A stretch of DNA of 64,000 bases, taken from contig NZ_CP134146.1 in NCBI RefSeq assembly GCF_031583575.1, positions 62,001 through 126,000 of the forward strand. The letters run 5' to 3'. Made by a program: the position numbers and the translations under genes. The notes under the pieces are model-generated. The model did not search any database and was not told where the DNA came from. It saw nothing but the letters and a program-made list of their open reading frames with translations. The DNA is from Thalassotalea nanhaiensis. GTDB lineage: Bacteria; Pseudomonadota; Gammaproteobacteria; Enterobacterales; Alteromonadaceae. Shown piece by piece: positions 20,909-28,859 of the stretch (the first letter of the stretch is position 1; the number at the start of each line of letters is the position of its first letter).

Positions 20909-21196
20909 GTGAATGACATTGAGCGCGAAGAGTTAATTAAAACCAGTTGGCAGTTACATAGTCGGATCGAGGCTAACTACCTAAGCAACCCCGCAACCAA
21001 AGATGATAATGAGTGGCTTGAAAAACAGCGAATTTTATTGGCTGATATGGCAATACATTTGCTGCAAACGGCAATAAATCCCGAAAGCATCGAACTTGAT
21101 AAATTGAAAAATAACCTTCATGCAATATTAACTATCTCGGATCAATTCTTACCACACGCAGAGCTAAAAAAGGCCACAGATAAGCTTTACCAATAG
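20909..21196 (+). CDS. Hypothetical helical protein
   Basis: 95 aa from GTG 20909. All-helical, charged, without signal or span ('NDIEREELIKTSWQLHSRIE', 'ELDKLKNNLHAILTISDQFL'). No family is recognised. It is followed by an eroded attC. Confidence 0.72.
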   Translation: MNDIEREELIKTSWQLHSRIEANYLSNPATKDDNEWLEKQRILLADMAIHLLQTAINPESIELDKLKNNLHAILTISDQFLPHAELKKATDKLYQ

Positions 21197-21198
21197 GC

Positions 21199-21319
21199 GT
21201 ATAACAACTTGTTAAACTAGATAAAATACAGTTGGCTTTTAATTCTTTGTGGCTTATTGTAGTAAACAATCTTTACCTGGTAACAGGGTGATTTGCCACT
21301 ATAAAATGGAGTGTTATGT
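21199..21319 (+). repeat. Eroded attC 37
   Basis: R'' gtataac 21199-21205 and R' gttatgt 21313-21319 flank GATAAAATACAGTTGGCTTT and GTAGTAAAC; the arms no longer pair well and the site has grown to about 121 bp. Confidence 0.65.
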
Positions 21320-21800
21320 GTCAGAAATTAATATAAAAGAAGCCAATGTTGAAGACTCAGCGTTGATCTTAAGGTTTGTTAAAGATCTTGCTCGATACGA
21401 AAAAGCTGAACATGAAGTGATGGCGACTCAATCCGATATTGAACGCTCATTGTTTGGCCCAAACTCAAAAACAAATGCCGTTATCTGTAGTGTTAATGGC
21501 GAACCTGTTGGTTTTGCTGTTTATTTTTATAATTACTCAACATGGCTTGGTAAAAACGGCCTTTATCTTGAGGATTTATACGTTTCTCCAGAACACAGAA
21601 GCGTAGGGGCAGGTAAGGCTTTGCTGAAATATTTAGCAAAAATTGCTGTTTCTAATCAGTGCGGTCGCTTTGAATGGAGTGTACTTGATTGGAACGAACC
21701 GGCTATAAAATTCTATCAATCAATTGGCGCAAAACCGCAAAATGAATGGGTAGGATATCGTTTAACTGGGAATGCACTTGAAAACTTTGCCAACAGTTAA
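21318..21800 (+). CDS. GNAT-family acetyltransferase
   Basis: 160 aa from GTG 21318, which overlaps R'; ATG 21306 is an in-frame alternative inside the attC. 'ALILRFVKDLARYEKAEHEV' and 'LYLEDLYVSPEHRSVGAGKA' (acetyl-CoA loop) and 'WNEPAIKFYQSIGAKPQNEW' match diamine/spermidine N1-acetyltransferase-like GNATs. Polyamines are thus a plausible, unproven substrate. Confidence 0.9.
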   Translation: MSEINIKEANVEDSALILRFVKDLARYEKAEHEVMATQSDIERSLFGPNSKTNAVICSVNGEPVGFAVYFYNYSTWLGKNGLYLEDLYVSPEHRSVGAGKALLKYLAKIAVSNQCGRFEWSVLDWNEPAIKFYQSIGAKPQNEWVGYRLTGNALENFANS

Positions 21801-21825
21801 GTTGCTTTATGCTAAGTAGAGTTCT

Positions 21826-22191
21826 ATGAAAAAAATTAATATTGCTGAAAAATTTGAGTTGTTTACTGAACAGTGGACACCAAAAGTGATCGCACAATCT
21901 AATGGCCAATTGGTGAAAATAGCAAAAGGCAGTGGTGAGTTAGTTTGGCACAAGCATGATAATGAAGATGAGCTATTTATTGTGTTCAAAGGGCAACTTA
22001 CCTTGCAGTTAAAAGCAGGTAACATAGTTCTTAACGCTGGTGAAATGTATGTTGTTCCTAAAGGGGTTGAACATTGTCCTAAAGCACAGGCGGACACTCA
22101 TTTTATGATGGTGGAGCCATCAACAACAGCACATACTGGAGAAACAGTAAGTGACCTTACAGTTTCAGCAGAGCAGCAAGAATGGATTTAG
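21826..22191 (+). CDS. Cupin domain protein
   Basis: 121 aa from ATG 21826. Single cupin: motif 1 'VWHKHDNEDELFIVFKGQLT' (H-x-H, later E/D) and motif 2 'LNAGEMYVVPKGVEHCPKA' with its His. This metal-site pattern is that of small cytoplasmic cupins of unknown function. It lies 26 bases after the GNAT gene, so it may share its transcript. The - strand frame 21807-22097 is a shadow. Confidence 0.9.
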   Translation: MKKINIAEKFELFTEQWTPKVIAQSNGQLVKIAKGSGELVWHKHDNEDELFIVFKGQLTLQLKAGNIVLNAGEMYVVPKGVEHCPKAQADTHFMMVEPSTTAHTGETVSDLTVSAEQQEWI

Positions 22192-22241
22192 AGCGTCTCA
22201 CCTAATTATACAAGTAAGTTTACTGGAAGAGTTGGCTGAAT

Positions 22242-22700
22242 ATGCAATTAACACAACCTCTGAAAAGTCATCTGCTGGAAATGATGAGTTGGTTTTCTAA
22301 TGAAAAAGAACTTACAGATTGGTCTGGACCAAATTTCAGATATCCTTTTGATGAACTTTCATTTATTGAAGATCTCAAGCTTAATACGCTGAGTTCATTT
22401 GCACTTATGTCTGAAAAAGCTGACTTTTTAGCTTTTGGTCAATTTTACCAACGACTTGGCAAATGCCACTTGAGCCGATTAATTGTAAATCCTGACTATA
22501 GAGGTAAAGGAATTGCGGCTCAACTAATCCGTCACCTGTGCGAGATAGGGCTGAAAGAGCTTGAGGTAAAAGAATGCTCCTTGTTTGTGTTATCCCATAA
22601 TGTCCAGGCAATAAAAGCATATGAAAAGTTTGGGTTTTCATTTGATAATTATCCCGAAGAAATATCACTAGAAAACTGTGTTTATATGGTTAAACAGTAA
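22242..22700 (+). CDS. GNAT-family acetyltransferase
   Basis: 152 aa from ATG 22242. 'LSRLIVNPDYRGKGIAAQLI' is motif A and 'HNVQAIKAYEKFGFSF' motif B. The N-terminus (MMSWFSNEKELTDWSGPNFR) resembles ribosomal-protein-acetyltransferase-like members. Substrate unknown. Confidence 0.9.
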   Translation: MQLTQPLKSHLLEMMSWFSNEKELTDWSGPNFRYPFDELSFIEDLKLNTLSSFALMSEKADFLAFGQFYQRLGKCHLSRLIVNPDYRGKGIAAQLIRHLCEIGLKELEVKECSLFVLSHNVQAIKAYEKFGFSFDNYPEEISLENCVYMVKQ

Positions 22701-22775
22701 AAAATACAAAACCAATAGGATGTTTTCACTCGGTTAAACGTTTAAGTAATCATCTTTTTTGCCGTGTATCATGGT

Positions 22776-22782
22776 GTTAGGT
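22776..22782 (+). repeat. Residual R' of an eroded attC
   Basis: gttaggt, preceded by TTTTTTGCCGTGTATCATGG, is the right end of an attC whose left half is unrecognisable. The cassette it opens ends AAAACACTTAAC, matching GTTAGGTGTTTT with one mismatch. Confidence 0.6.
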
Positions 22783-22802
22783 GTTTTATTAGGAATCAAG
22801 TT

Positions 22803-23282
22803 TTGAGTAAAATTTTAATTTTTGGAAATTCAGCTTCGGGCAAGTCAACACTAGCTAAAAAACTTAGTATTAAAAATAATGTTGCACATTTAGATTTAGA
22901 TACCATTGCTTGGCAAGCAACATCACCGCCAACTCGAACTCCTATTTCTGAATCGGAAAATCAAATAAACGACTTCATCGATATTAATGATAACTGGGTG
23001 ATCGAAGGCTGTTATTCTGATTTACTGCAATTGGTCTTAGTAAAAGCCGATGAAGTTATATTTTTAAACTTACCCGTAGAGGATTGTATTAAAAATGCCA
23101 AGGCTCGTCCTTGGGAGCCACATAAATATGATTCTCAAGAGGCCCAAGATGCAAATTTAGAAATGCTTATCAATTGGATCTCACAATACTCAAAGAGAGA
23201 AGATGACTTTTCTCAAAAAGCACATTTAAAATTATTTAATGCATTTTCGGGTAAAAAAGAAATGCATACAACAAACGTGTAA
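22803..23282 (+). CDS. P-loop NTPase, adenylate kinase-like
   Basis: 159 aa from TTG 22803. 'ILIFGNSASGKSTLAKKLS' is the Walker A loop; 'AHLDLDTIAWQATSPPTRTP' then 'NWVIEGCYSDLL' fit the adenylate/shikimate-kinase-like small P-loop kinases often labelled FlaR or AAA. Expected to be a cytoplasmic kinase of unknown substrate. Some upstream frame is attC DNA. Confidence 0.85.
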   Translation: MSKILIFGNSASGKSTLAKKLSIKNNVAHLDLDTIAWQATSPPTRTPISESENQINDFIDINDNWVIEGCYSDLLQLVLVKADEVIFLNLPVEDCIKNAKARPWEPHKYDSQEAQDANLEMLINWISQYSKREDDFSQKAHLKLFNAFSGKKEMHTTNV

Positions 23283-23285
23283 AAC

Positions 23286-23315
23286 ACTTAACAAGTCAAT
23301 TAACTGGCATTAGCT
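23286..23315 (+). repeat. Collapsed attC 38
   Basis: R'' acttaac (23286-23292) followed by AAGTCAATTAACTGGC and a degenerate R' attagct (23309-23315). The centre is deleted. Confidence 0.55.
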
Positions 23316-23328
23316 GCCAAGGAAAATT

Positions 23329-23757
23329 ATGCAAGTTCATTTGTTAAAATCAGATTCAGAGATCGACCTTGTCGCAGACGTTATTTTACAGCTTAGGCCG
23401 CAATTCAACCTTGAAAGTTTAAAATTACAAATCGCCAAACAACGAAACTTGGGCTATCAACTTGCTTATGTGAAATCAGACAGAGATATATTGTGTGTTG
23501 CCGGCTTTGTCGTTGGCGAAAAACTCGCTTGGGGAAAGCATATTTATATTGATGATCTTGTTACCAATGAAGCAAACCGTTCTACGGGAGCGGGAGCATT
23601 TTTAATTGATTGGTTCAAAGACTATGCAAAAGAAATTGGTTGCCAACAATTACATTTAGACTCAGGAATTCAAAAATTTCCAGCCCATAGATTTTATCTT
23701 AGGGAGCGGTTTAACATTGCCAGCCATCATTTTTCAATTACGGATATTTGTGACTAA
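23329..23757 (+). CDS. GNAT-family acetyltransferase
   Basis: 142 aa from ATG 23329, AAGGAAAA upstream. 'IYIDDLVTNEANRSTGAGAF' is motif A, with STGAG in place of RGxGxG; 'LDSGIQKFPAHRFYLRERFN' is motif B. Close in pattern to GNATs of about 145 aa next to other cassette genes. Substrate unknown. Confidence 0.88.
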   Translation: MQVHLLKSDSEIDLVADVILQLRPQFNLESLKLQIAKQRNLGYQLAYVKSDRDILCVAGFVVGEKLAWGKHIYIDDLVTNEANRSTGAGAFLIDWFKDYAKEIGCQQLHLDSGIQKFPAHRFYLRERFNIASHHFSITDICD

Positions 23758-23770
23758 CAAGCAAATCACT
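23752..23770 (+). repeat. Truncated attC 39
   Basis: R'' gactaac with AAGCAAATCA following, then normal sequence; only the left tip remains. Confidence 0.45.
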
Positions 23771-23787
23771 TATCAAAAGGAAGAGTA

Positions 23788-24306
23788 ATGCCATTCACCC
23801 CCATTCATATGGGGCCTGGACTATTAATTAAAGGCCTTATGCAAAGTAGTTTCAGTCTTATGATTTTCGGCTGGACGCAGATCGTGATGGATATTCAGCC
23901 ACTGATAGTATTAGTTACTGGAGAAGGACATTTACACGGATTTTCTCACACCTATATCGGAGCAACATTACTTGCAATTGTGTCAGCACTAACAGGCAAA
24001 CACCTTGCACAATTTGGACTGTGGTTACTGGACATTACTGAATCTATTGCCGTGAATATTCCTTGGTGGGTTGTTTTTCTGAGTGCATTTATTGGCAGTT
24101 TTAGTCATGTATTGCTCGATAGTATTATGCATAATGATGTGCAGCCGTATTATCCTTGGGTATTAAATAATCCATTGCTTGAGTTAGTGTCTGTCGCTAC
24201 GTTACACAAAATATGTTTGTACTCTGGGTTAGTGGGTGCTGGGATATACTATTTTTTAGAGTGGCGTCGTGAAAATTCTATAAAGAGAACTCAATGTGAT
24301 AAATGA
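23788..24306 (+). CDS. DUF457/YdjM-like membrane protein
   Basis: 172 aa from ATG 23788, AAGGAAGAG upstream. Four or five spans with conserved His/Asp: 'FTPIHMGPGLLIKGLMQ', 'IVMDIQPLIVL', GEGHLHGFSHTYIGATLL and 'SFSHVLLDSIMHND'. The H..D and GHxHxxSH patterns resemble the membrane-bound metal-dependent hydrolase group (YdjM/DUF457). No enzyme activity is established for this group. Confidence 0.78.
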   Translation: MPFTPIHMGPGLLIKGLMQSSFSLMIFGWTQIVMDIQPLIVLVTGEGHLHGFSHTYIGATLLAIVSALTGKHLAQFGLWLLDITESIAVNIPWWVVFLSAFIGSFSHVLLDSIMHNDVQPYYPWVLNNPLLELVSVATLHKICLYSGLVGAGIYYFLEWRRENSIKRTQCDK

Positions 24307-24355
24307 CGCGCACATGGTTTTAATTAGCAACACTAAGCAAAAAGTCGGCTACGTT

Positions 24356-24369
24356 AGGAGTTAATCATC
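24356..24369 (+). promoter_or_regulatory. Ribosome site before ATC codons
   Basis: AGGAG at 24356-24360 is followed by TTA and in-frame ATC at 24364 and 24367. The first usual start, GTG 24388, lacks a ribosome site and cuts the signal peptide. Second instance of this arrangement in the window. Confidence 0.5.
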
Positions 24370-25026
24370 AAGCATTTAATATCGGCAGTGATAAGTCTAC
24401 TGATTTCATCGAACTGCATCGCGAGTAACATATATGAAAGTTTTCCAAGTAAAATAAATCCAAAAGAAAAATATGTGTTCTATTCTCATGGTTTTATAGT
24501 CGAAGGTAAAAATCCTACCCCGATAAATCCTCGTTGGGGGATGTACGACTTCCCTAAAATTAAAAATGCGCTCGCAGATGATGACTATAATCTGATCGCC
24601 TATCATCGACCTAAAGGCACCAACCCAAGGGTGTTTGCTAAAAAGCTGACTGAAAATGCAAATACGCTTATTAGCAAAGGAGTCAAGCCAGAGAATATTA
24701 CGTTTATTGGCTTTTCTCGTGGTGGGGCGATAACAGTATTAACTTCAAATTATTTAGCTTCTGAAAAAGTTAATTTCGTTATTTTGGCGGGCTGTTCCAC
24801 GTTTGTTAACAATAATCCTGAATTAGATGTCTTTGGCAATGTATTTTCTGTTTTTGAAACATCCGACGGTGTTGGTTCTTGCCAGTTTTTAATTGATCGT
24901 AGTAAGAGAGTGACAACATTTGAAGAGATATCAATTAGTACAGGTAAAGAGCATGGTGCATTTTATACCCCCATTGGCGAGTGGGTTATACCCGTTAAAA
25001 ATTGGGTAAAATCAAAGGGGAGCTAG
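24367..25026 (+). CDS. Secreted alpha/beta hydrolase, unusual start
   Basis: From ATC 24367 the N-terminus reads IKHLISAVISLLISSNCIAS, a complete signal peptide before NIYESF; from GTG 24388 only half of it remains. The enzyme core has 'YVFYSHGFIVEGKNPTP' (oxyanion HG) and the nucleophile elbow 'FIGFSRGGAI' (G-F-S-R-G), with a late His in 'STGKEHGAFY'. A catalytic triad is therefore plausible. Probably periplasmic; substrate unknown. About 219 aa. Confidence 0.82.
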   Translation: MKHLISAVISLLISSNCIASNIYESFPSKINPKEKYVFYSHGFIVEGKNPTPINPRWGMYDFPKIKNALADDDYNLIAYHRPKGTNPRVFAKKLTENANTLISKGVKPENITFIGFSRGGAITVLTSNYLASEKVNFVILAGCSTFVNNNPELDVFGNVFSVFETSDGVGSCQFLIDRSKRVTTFEEISISTGKEHGAFYTPIGEWVIPVKNWVKSKGS

Positions 25027-25113
25027 CCTTGTGTTCAAAGGTCAAAATACAGTTGGCTACTTTCATTCTGTGATTTATACAACTATATTTAGCCGCTGAA
25101 AGATTCGTTATGT
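25027..25113 (+). repeat. Truncated attC 40
   Basis: R'' is lost, but GGTCAAAATACAGTTGGCTA, a matching ACAACTATATTTAGCC and R' gttatgt (25107-25113) remain. Confidence 0.65.
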
Positions 25114-25138
25114 TTACTTTATGTTATGGAGTTAACCG

Positions 25139-25537
25139 TTGTTTATAAAGTTTTTTGAGCTTTACGCTACAGCTTTTTTAAGCTTCAATCCGAGTTATAT
25201 CGAGAGTGTTTATGAATTTCCAATGACGTTTTATACAGAGGAGGGGAATTCGGTAACATTTGAACAAGAAGCATTTTCAGAAAATACTAATAAACTGATT
25301 TCCTTATACAAAGAACTCGGTGTTAAAAATGTTTCATTTGAGCTGAAATCTAATATTGAGCTTTCAGCATCATTGAATTTAGTGTCAGTATTGTGGACGT
25401 TTAAAGACAGTGATAACAATGAAATTTATAATGCTACTACTAGGTATGTGATGAAAAATACTGACAATGGCTTAAAAATCAAATCAGTTTTTGTTGTCGA
25501 TGAAAGCAGCAAATTCAATAAATTACGAGCTCAGTAA
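25139..25537 (+). CDS. NTF2-like cytoplasmic protein
   Basis: 132 aa from TTG 25139, with TGGAG 7 bases upstream. 'KFFELYATAFLSFNPSYIES' then VYEFPMTFYTEEGNSVTF and 'VSVLWTFKDSDNNEIYNATT' follow the helix-plus-curved-sheet layout of SnoaL/NTF2-like proteins. No signal. Function unknown. Confidence 0.8.
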   Translation: MFIKFFELYATAFLSFNPSYIESVYEFPMTFYTEEGNSVTFEQEAFSENTNKLISLYKELGVKNVSFELKSNIELSASLNLVSVLWTFKDSDNNEIYNATTRYVMKNTDNGLKIKSVFVVDESSKFNKLRAQ

Positions 25538-25662
25538 ATATAATAAAACTATCAAGAACGACCAATTCCCCACCAAGTTAAGGCGCTGCTTATGAGGACG
25601 GTTATCAGACTTGAGCTTTCGTATTTCGCAATAATACTAGATTAATATAAAACAATGATTTA

Positions 25663-25708
25663 TTGACATAATATGTCGAGTAAACTACATTGTAGACATA
25701 TTATGTCA
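25663..25708 (+). promoter_or_regulatory. Promoter with two palindromic operators
   Basis: A good promoter, TTGACA (25663-25668), 17 bases, TACATT (25686-25691). GACATAATATGTC (25665-25677) overlaps the -35 and GACATATTATGTC (25695-25707) follows the -10. Each is a 13-bp palindrome and together they form a 14-bp inverted repeat (TGACATAATATGTC / GACATATTATGTCA). This is a strong repressor-site layout; the regulator is not in the window as far as can be told. Confidence 0.8.
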
Positions 25709-25724
25709 TTGGATGAGCGCGTAA

Positions 25725-26375
25725 ATGGAAATTTGGTCTTTTTTTACTGGAATTATTGTGCAATCAATAGGGTTCTTAACTACTGAAATTGGAGTTAGTG
25801 AAGCGCTTGCGGTTATATTATTTACATTGCTAATTCGCTTAATACTTATGCCGATTAATGTGTTCGCTATGGTGAATATGTATCGAAATAAAAAATTAAT
25901 ATTAGCGATTAAACCAGAATTGGAACAATTAAAAATAATTCATAAAAATGAGCCTGCAAAGATCGCTAAACGCTCTATGGCATTATATAAAAAGCATAAC
26001 ATTAAACTACTTGATAAAAGCAGTATTGCAAATATTACCAGTCAGGGGATATTTGGTTTTGGCATGTTTCAAGCGCTGCAGCAAATAATGTTCAGCAGTA
26101 AATTTGCTTGGATTTCTAATATTGCTAAACCAGATGTATTACTAGCATTACTTGTAGGAGTAATTACTTATGCTTCTATGGTGCTAATGCCTAACAGTGC
26201 TGAGCAAACCAGCACTTTATTATTCATGCTTCCAGCTATTATTTGCATCGTAACCTTAATTAATTTTCCATCTGCTATAGGCTTATACTGGGCGACATCC
26301 AGCGCTGCGAGTTTATTACAATCATTGGCAATTAATAAGTATTTTAAAACCCAAGAAAAATATCAGATGAGTTAA
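25725..26375 (+). CDS. Short YidC/Oxa1-like membrane insertase
   Basis: 216 aa from ATG 25725. It has the five-span YidC core without the large periplasmic domain of the usual 540-aa protein: 'VILFTLLIRLILMPINVFAM' carries the conserved Arg of the hydrophilic groove, then a basic cytoplasmic hairpin (AIKPELEQLKIIHKNEPAKI), and 'SAIGLYWATSSAASLLQSLA' is the usual last span. Probably inserts or folds a subset of membrane proteins. It has its own operator-controlled promoter. Confidence 0.88.
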   Translation: MEIWSFFTGIIVQSIGFLTTEIGVSEALAVILFTLLIRLILMPINVFAMVNMYRNKKLILAIKPELEQLKIIHKNEPAKIAKRSMALYKKHNIKLLDKSSIANITSQGIFGFGMFQALQQIMFSSKFAWISNIAKPDVLLALLVGVITYASMVLMPNSAEQTSTLLFMLPAIICIVTLINFPSAIGLYWATSSAASLLQSLAINKYFKTQEKYQMS

Positions 26376-26508
26376 GTGTTAACGGATAAAAACACTTAAG
26401 CAGCACATGTAAAAATAAACTCTTTATTGCCCACTGTTTCTTTATACATTCATTTTAAAATGCAACGTTTTTGTTGTGGTTGTTTCTCCACCTTTGGCTA
26501 GGTAGTAT

Positions 26509-26600
26509 ATCTAACAAGCTAATAAATAAGGATTAAAAATGGTTTACCATTTTTCACCTTAATATTTTAGTCAACTGTGCAAAGGGCGCAGGTGAATTGT
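26509..26600 (+). repeat. Eroded attC 41 with A/T hairpin
   Basis: R'' atctaac (26509-26515) and AAGCTAATAAATAAGGA resemble an attC left half; ATTTTAGTCAACTG and AAAGGGCGCAGG may be the right half without R'. Inside it, AAAAATGG-TTTA-CCATTTTT (26535-26554) is a perfect 8-bp hairpin. The stretch from 26376 holds no gene. Confidence 0.5.
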
Positions 26601-26621
26601 TGCATTATAAAAGGATTTAAA

Positions 26622-27809
26622 ATGATTAAGATAATTATAACGAATTTAGCGTTAATGATTACGTTGCTGCCTGCACTTGTACAAGCTACAAACATTAAAG
26701 AACTTAATCCAATACAGTCACTAAAGATAGAATCTAAATACTTTAAAGAGCCTATTGACTACAACATTACATTACCCAAAAGTTATAATGAGGCAAACAG
26801 CAAGGACAAGAAATATTTTGTTATCTTCGACTTGCATCCACGCAGTCAACCTTACTTAAGTGGCCTACATGATTGGTTAAGCCATAATGGTGAGTGGCCT
26901 TGGTTGGAAACAATTGTCGTGACTCCTGCAGATTATAATCCTGAATTTGCTAAAGTATTTGAGCAAATAGTAAGTGACCCAACGAAGCAGACGATGCTCG
27001 ATTTTTTTGAGTTTGATTTGCTAACCAAGTTAGATAAAACATATAGAACAAATGGATTTAGAATTTACAGTGGCTTTATGGGCAATGGCGCATTGGGTTT
27101 ATTTGCGCTGCTGAATCGCCCTAATTTATTTAATGCTTACATTATATCAAGCCCTTCATTGGCTAATGATTTTGGAGCAATATCGTCAGACGCCAATAAA
27201 AAATTAGCCCAGTTAGATGATAAAATGAGATTTTTATATCTTGCTACGGGTAATCATCAATACGAACAAGGAAATTTACCCGCGTTTGAATTATTTGAAA
27301 AAGCACTGACAACCTCGTCTCCTAAGTCGCTTGATTGGCAAGTTCATCGTAACAATCAAAATAATTATATGTCTCAGCCTATAGTCTCGACCTTAAATGG
27401 TATTGAGGCACTTTTTGCTGATATTCATACCAATCTTGCCGCAGAATCTGAGATTTCTCAAAATGGAGCTCAAGCAATAATTGATTATTACGCCATGGTT
27501 TCTGAAAAAAAATATGGCTTTGATATTTCAGCAGAGGGGTCTTTAAAAGCGCTGGCTAAATCATTAATGAAAAAGGACCCTAAAAAAGCTCTGTCGGTAT
27601 ATCAAAAAACAATCGAACTTTATCCAGAATCTGCCTATGCGCTGTCATCGTTAGCAAAGGCATATGCTGAACTAGGGGATATTGACAAAGCAATTAAATA
27701 TCAGACCCAAGCAGTTGAAAAATCGAAGTCGATGATTGAATGGCACCAAAACAAGCACAAGCAATATTTAGACGAATTTAGAGCGCAACTAAATGATCTT
27801 GGCGAATAA
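26622..27809 (+). CDS. Esterase-like protein with TPR tail, active Ser missing
   Basis: 395 aa from ATG 26622, AAGGAT upstream. Signal peptide KIIITNLALMITLLPALVQA. Residues about 40-290 follow the enterochelin-esterase-like alpha/beta hydrolase fold ('YFVIFDLHPRSQPYL', 'NAYIISSPSLANDFG'), but the elbow reads 'IYSGFMGNGALGLFALLNRP', with Met where G-x-S-x-G has Ser. Residues about 320-375 hold two TPR-like repeats ('KALSVYQKTIELYPESAYAL'). Likely a periplasmic pseudo-enzyme or one with another nucleophile. Confidence 0.82.
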   Translation: MIKIIITNLALMITLLPALVQATNIKELNPIQSLKIESKYFKEPIDYNITLPKSYNEANSKDKKYFVIFDLHPRSQPYLSGLHDWLSHNGEWPWLETIVVTPADYNPEFAKVFEQIVSDPTKQTMLDFFEFDLLTKLDKTYRTNGFRIYSGFMGNGALGLFALLNRPNLFNAYIISSPSLANDFGAISSDANKKLAQLDDKMRFLYLATGNHQYEQGNLPAFELFEKALTTSSPKSLDWQVHRNNQNNYMSQPIVSTLNGIEALFADIHTNLAAESEISQNGAQAIIDYYAMVSEKKYGFDISAEGSLKALAKSLMKKDPKKALSVYQKTIELYPESAYALSSLAKAYAELGDIDKAIKYQTQAVEKSKSMIEWHQNKHKQYLDEFRAQLNDLGE

Positions 27810-27834
27810 GTGCGTTATTAGGAATAATATTTAT

Positions 27835-28431
27835 ATGGCAAAACTATATTTTATTATCACCTTACTGATGCTGCCAATTTTCACCTTTGCAAATGAGTCA
27901 GTTGAGTGTGGAAACAACAAGCAGGCGTTGGCTTTAGTTAAGTTAATTAAAGCAGATAAAGAGCAACAACGAACCAATATTCGTTGCAACAGTATACTGA
28001 CTAAAGCGGCTGTGGCTAAAGCTGAAAAGATGGCTGAATTCGGTTTAGTTGTCCATAATTTAGGGGGAAGCCCTAACTCATTTTTACGTGAGGCAAATTA
28101 CGTCCTTCCAAGTTATTACGGCAGCGATTTCGATAGCAATCAAGTGGAGGCTGTTGCTGGTGGCTACTCTAACTCAACAGAGGTTTGGAAGGCTTTTAAA
28201 AACTCCAAAGCTCATAGGTCACACTTATTAGGCGAGCATAAATTTTATAAAGAGCAAGATGAAATAGGGGTGGCTTTTATAAAAAATCGGGAATCTCCCC
28301 ATGTAGAATACTGGGTTGTTTATTTGACCAAAGGTAACCAGGCAAACCAGTCAATTTCTGATAAATTTAGTGATATACCCAATAAAAGTTTATATATATT
28401 ACAGCAAGCAAAAAAAGAAATAACACAATAA
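27835..28431 (+). CDS. Secreted CAP/SCP-domain protein
   Basis: 198 aa from ATG 27835. Signal peptide AKLYFIITLLMLPIFTFA. CAP-type features: 'ALALVKLIKADKEQQRTNIR', 'AAVAKAEKMAEFGLVVHNLG', and WKAFKNSKAHRSHLLGEH followed by 'EQDEIGVAFI', matching the S..H...LL....EIGVG signature of bacterial CAP proteins. Extracellular or periplasmic; role unknown. It begins 25 bases after the esterase-like gene. Confidence 0.85.
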   Translation: MAKLYFIITLLMLPIFTFANESVECGNNKQALALVKLIKADKEQQRTNIRCNSILTKAAVAKAEKMAEFGLVVHNLGGSPNSFLREANYVLPSYYGSDFDSNQVEAVAGGYSNSTEVWKAFKNSKAHRSHLLGEHKFYKEQDEIGVAFIKNRESPHVEYWVVYLTKGNQANQSISDKFSDIPNKSLYILQQAKKEITQ

Positions 28432-28458
28432 ATAGGCGTAGGGAATTTTGGAGGGTTA

Positions 28459-28809
28459 ATGAATTGGTTACAACTTTCAGATAATGAAATTATGAGTTTG
28501 GTTACCCCTATCATGGATAACCTTATGGATGCGTCCACTGAAATTGATCATGAAAAACATACCAGAGATTTCAGTGAAAATATGAAAAAAATCGTCACAA
28601 AAGTTGAGCTGGAAAAACAGTGCAAGTCTTATCAAGCCACGCTTGGTTTTTTCACTAAACGGCAGTTGGTTGGAATTTTTAGAAAAAAAGGCGATGTTCG
28701 TGTTTTTTGGAAACAATGGTACTCAAAATCAGACGATGAATTTTTGGCCTTTGTCCACATCGTACATCGTAATGACAAGTTGGAAGTTGTGAATGCTTCG
28801 GTGTCATAA
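28459..28809 (+). CDS. Hypothetical protein
   Basis: 116 aa from ATG 28459 with GGAGGG at 28450-28455. Helical N-terminal half and a beta-rich C-terminal half ('QLVGIFRKKGDVRVFWKQWY', 'FLAFVHIVHRNDKLEVVNAS'). No signal or span. No family is recognised. The overlapping frames on both strands are shadows. Confidence 0.75.
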   Translation: MNWLQLSDNEIMSLVTPIMDNLMDASTEIDHEKHTRDFSENMKKIVTKVELEKQCKSYQATLGFFTKRQLVGIFRKKGDVRVFWKQWYSKSDDEFLAFVHIVHRNDKLEVVNASVS

Positions 28810-28859
28810 TAAACGTAGTAACCAATAATTTAAGCAGTGTCAAAACGCCTTGGGGTAGT

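Noticed and set aside
21807-22097. 96-aa - strand ORF over the cupin gene
   Set aside because: The sense strand encodes a clear cupin; the antisense frame has no recognisable features.
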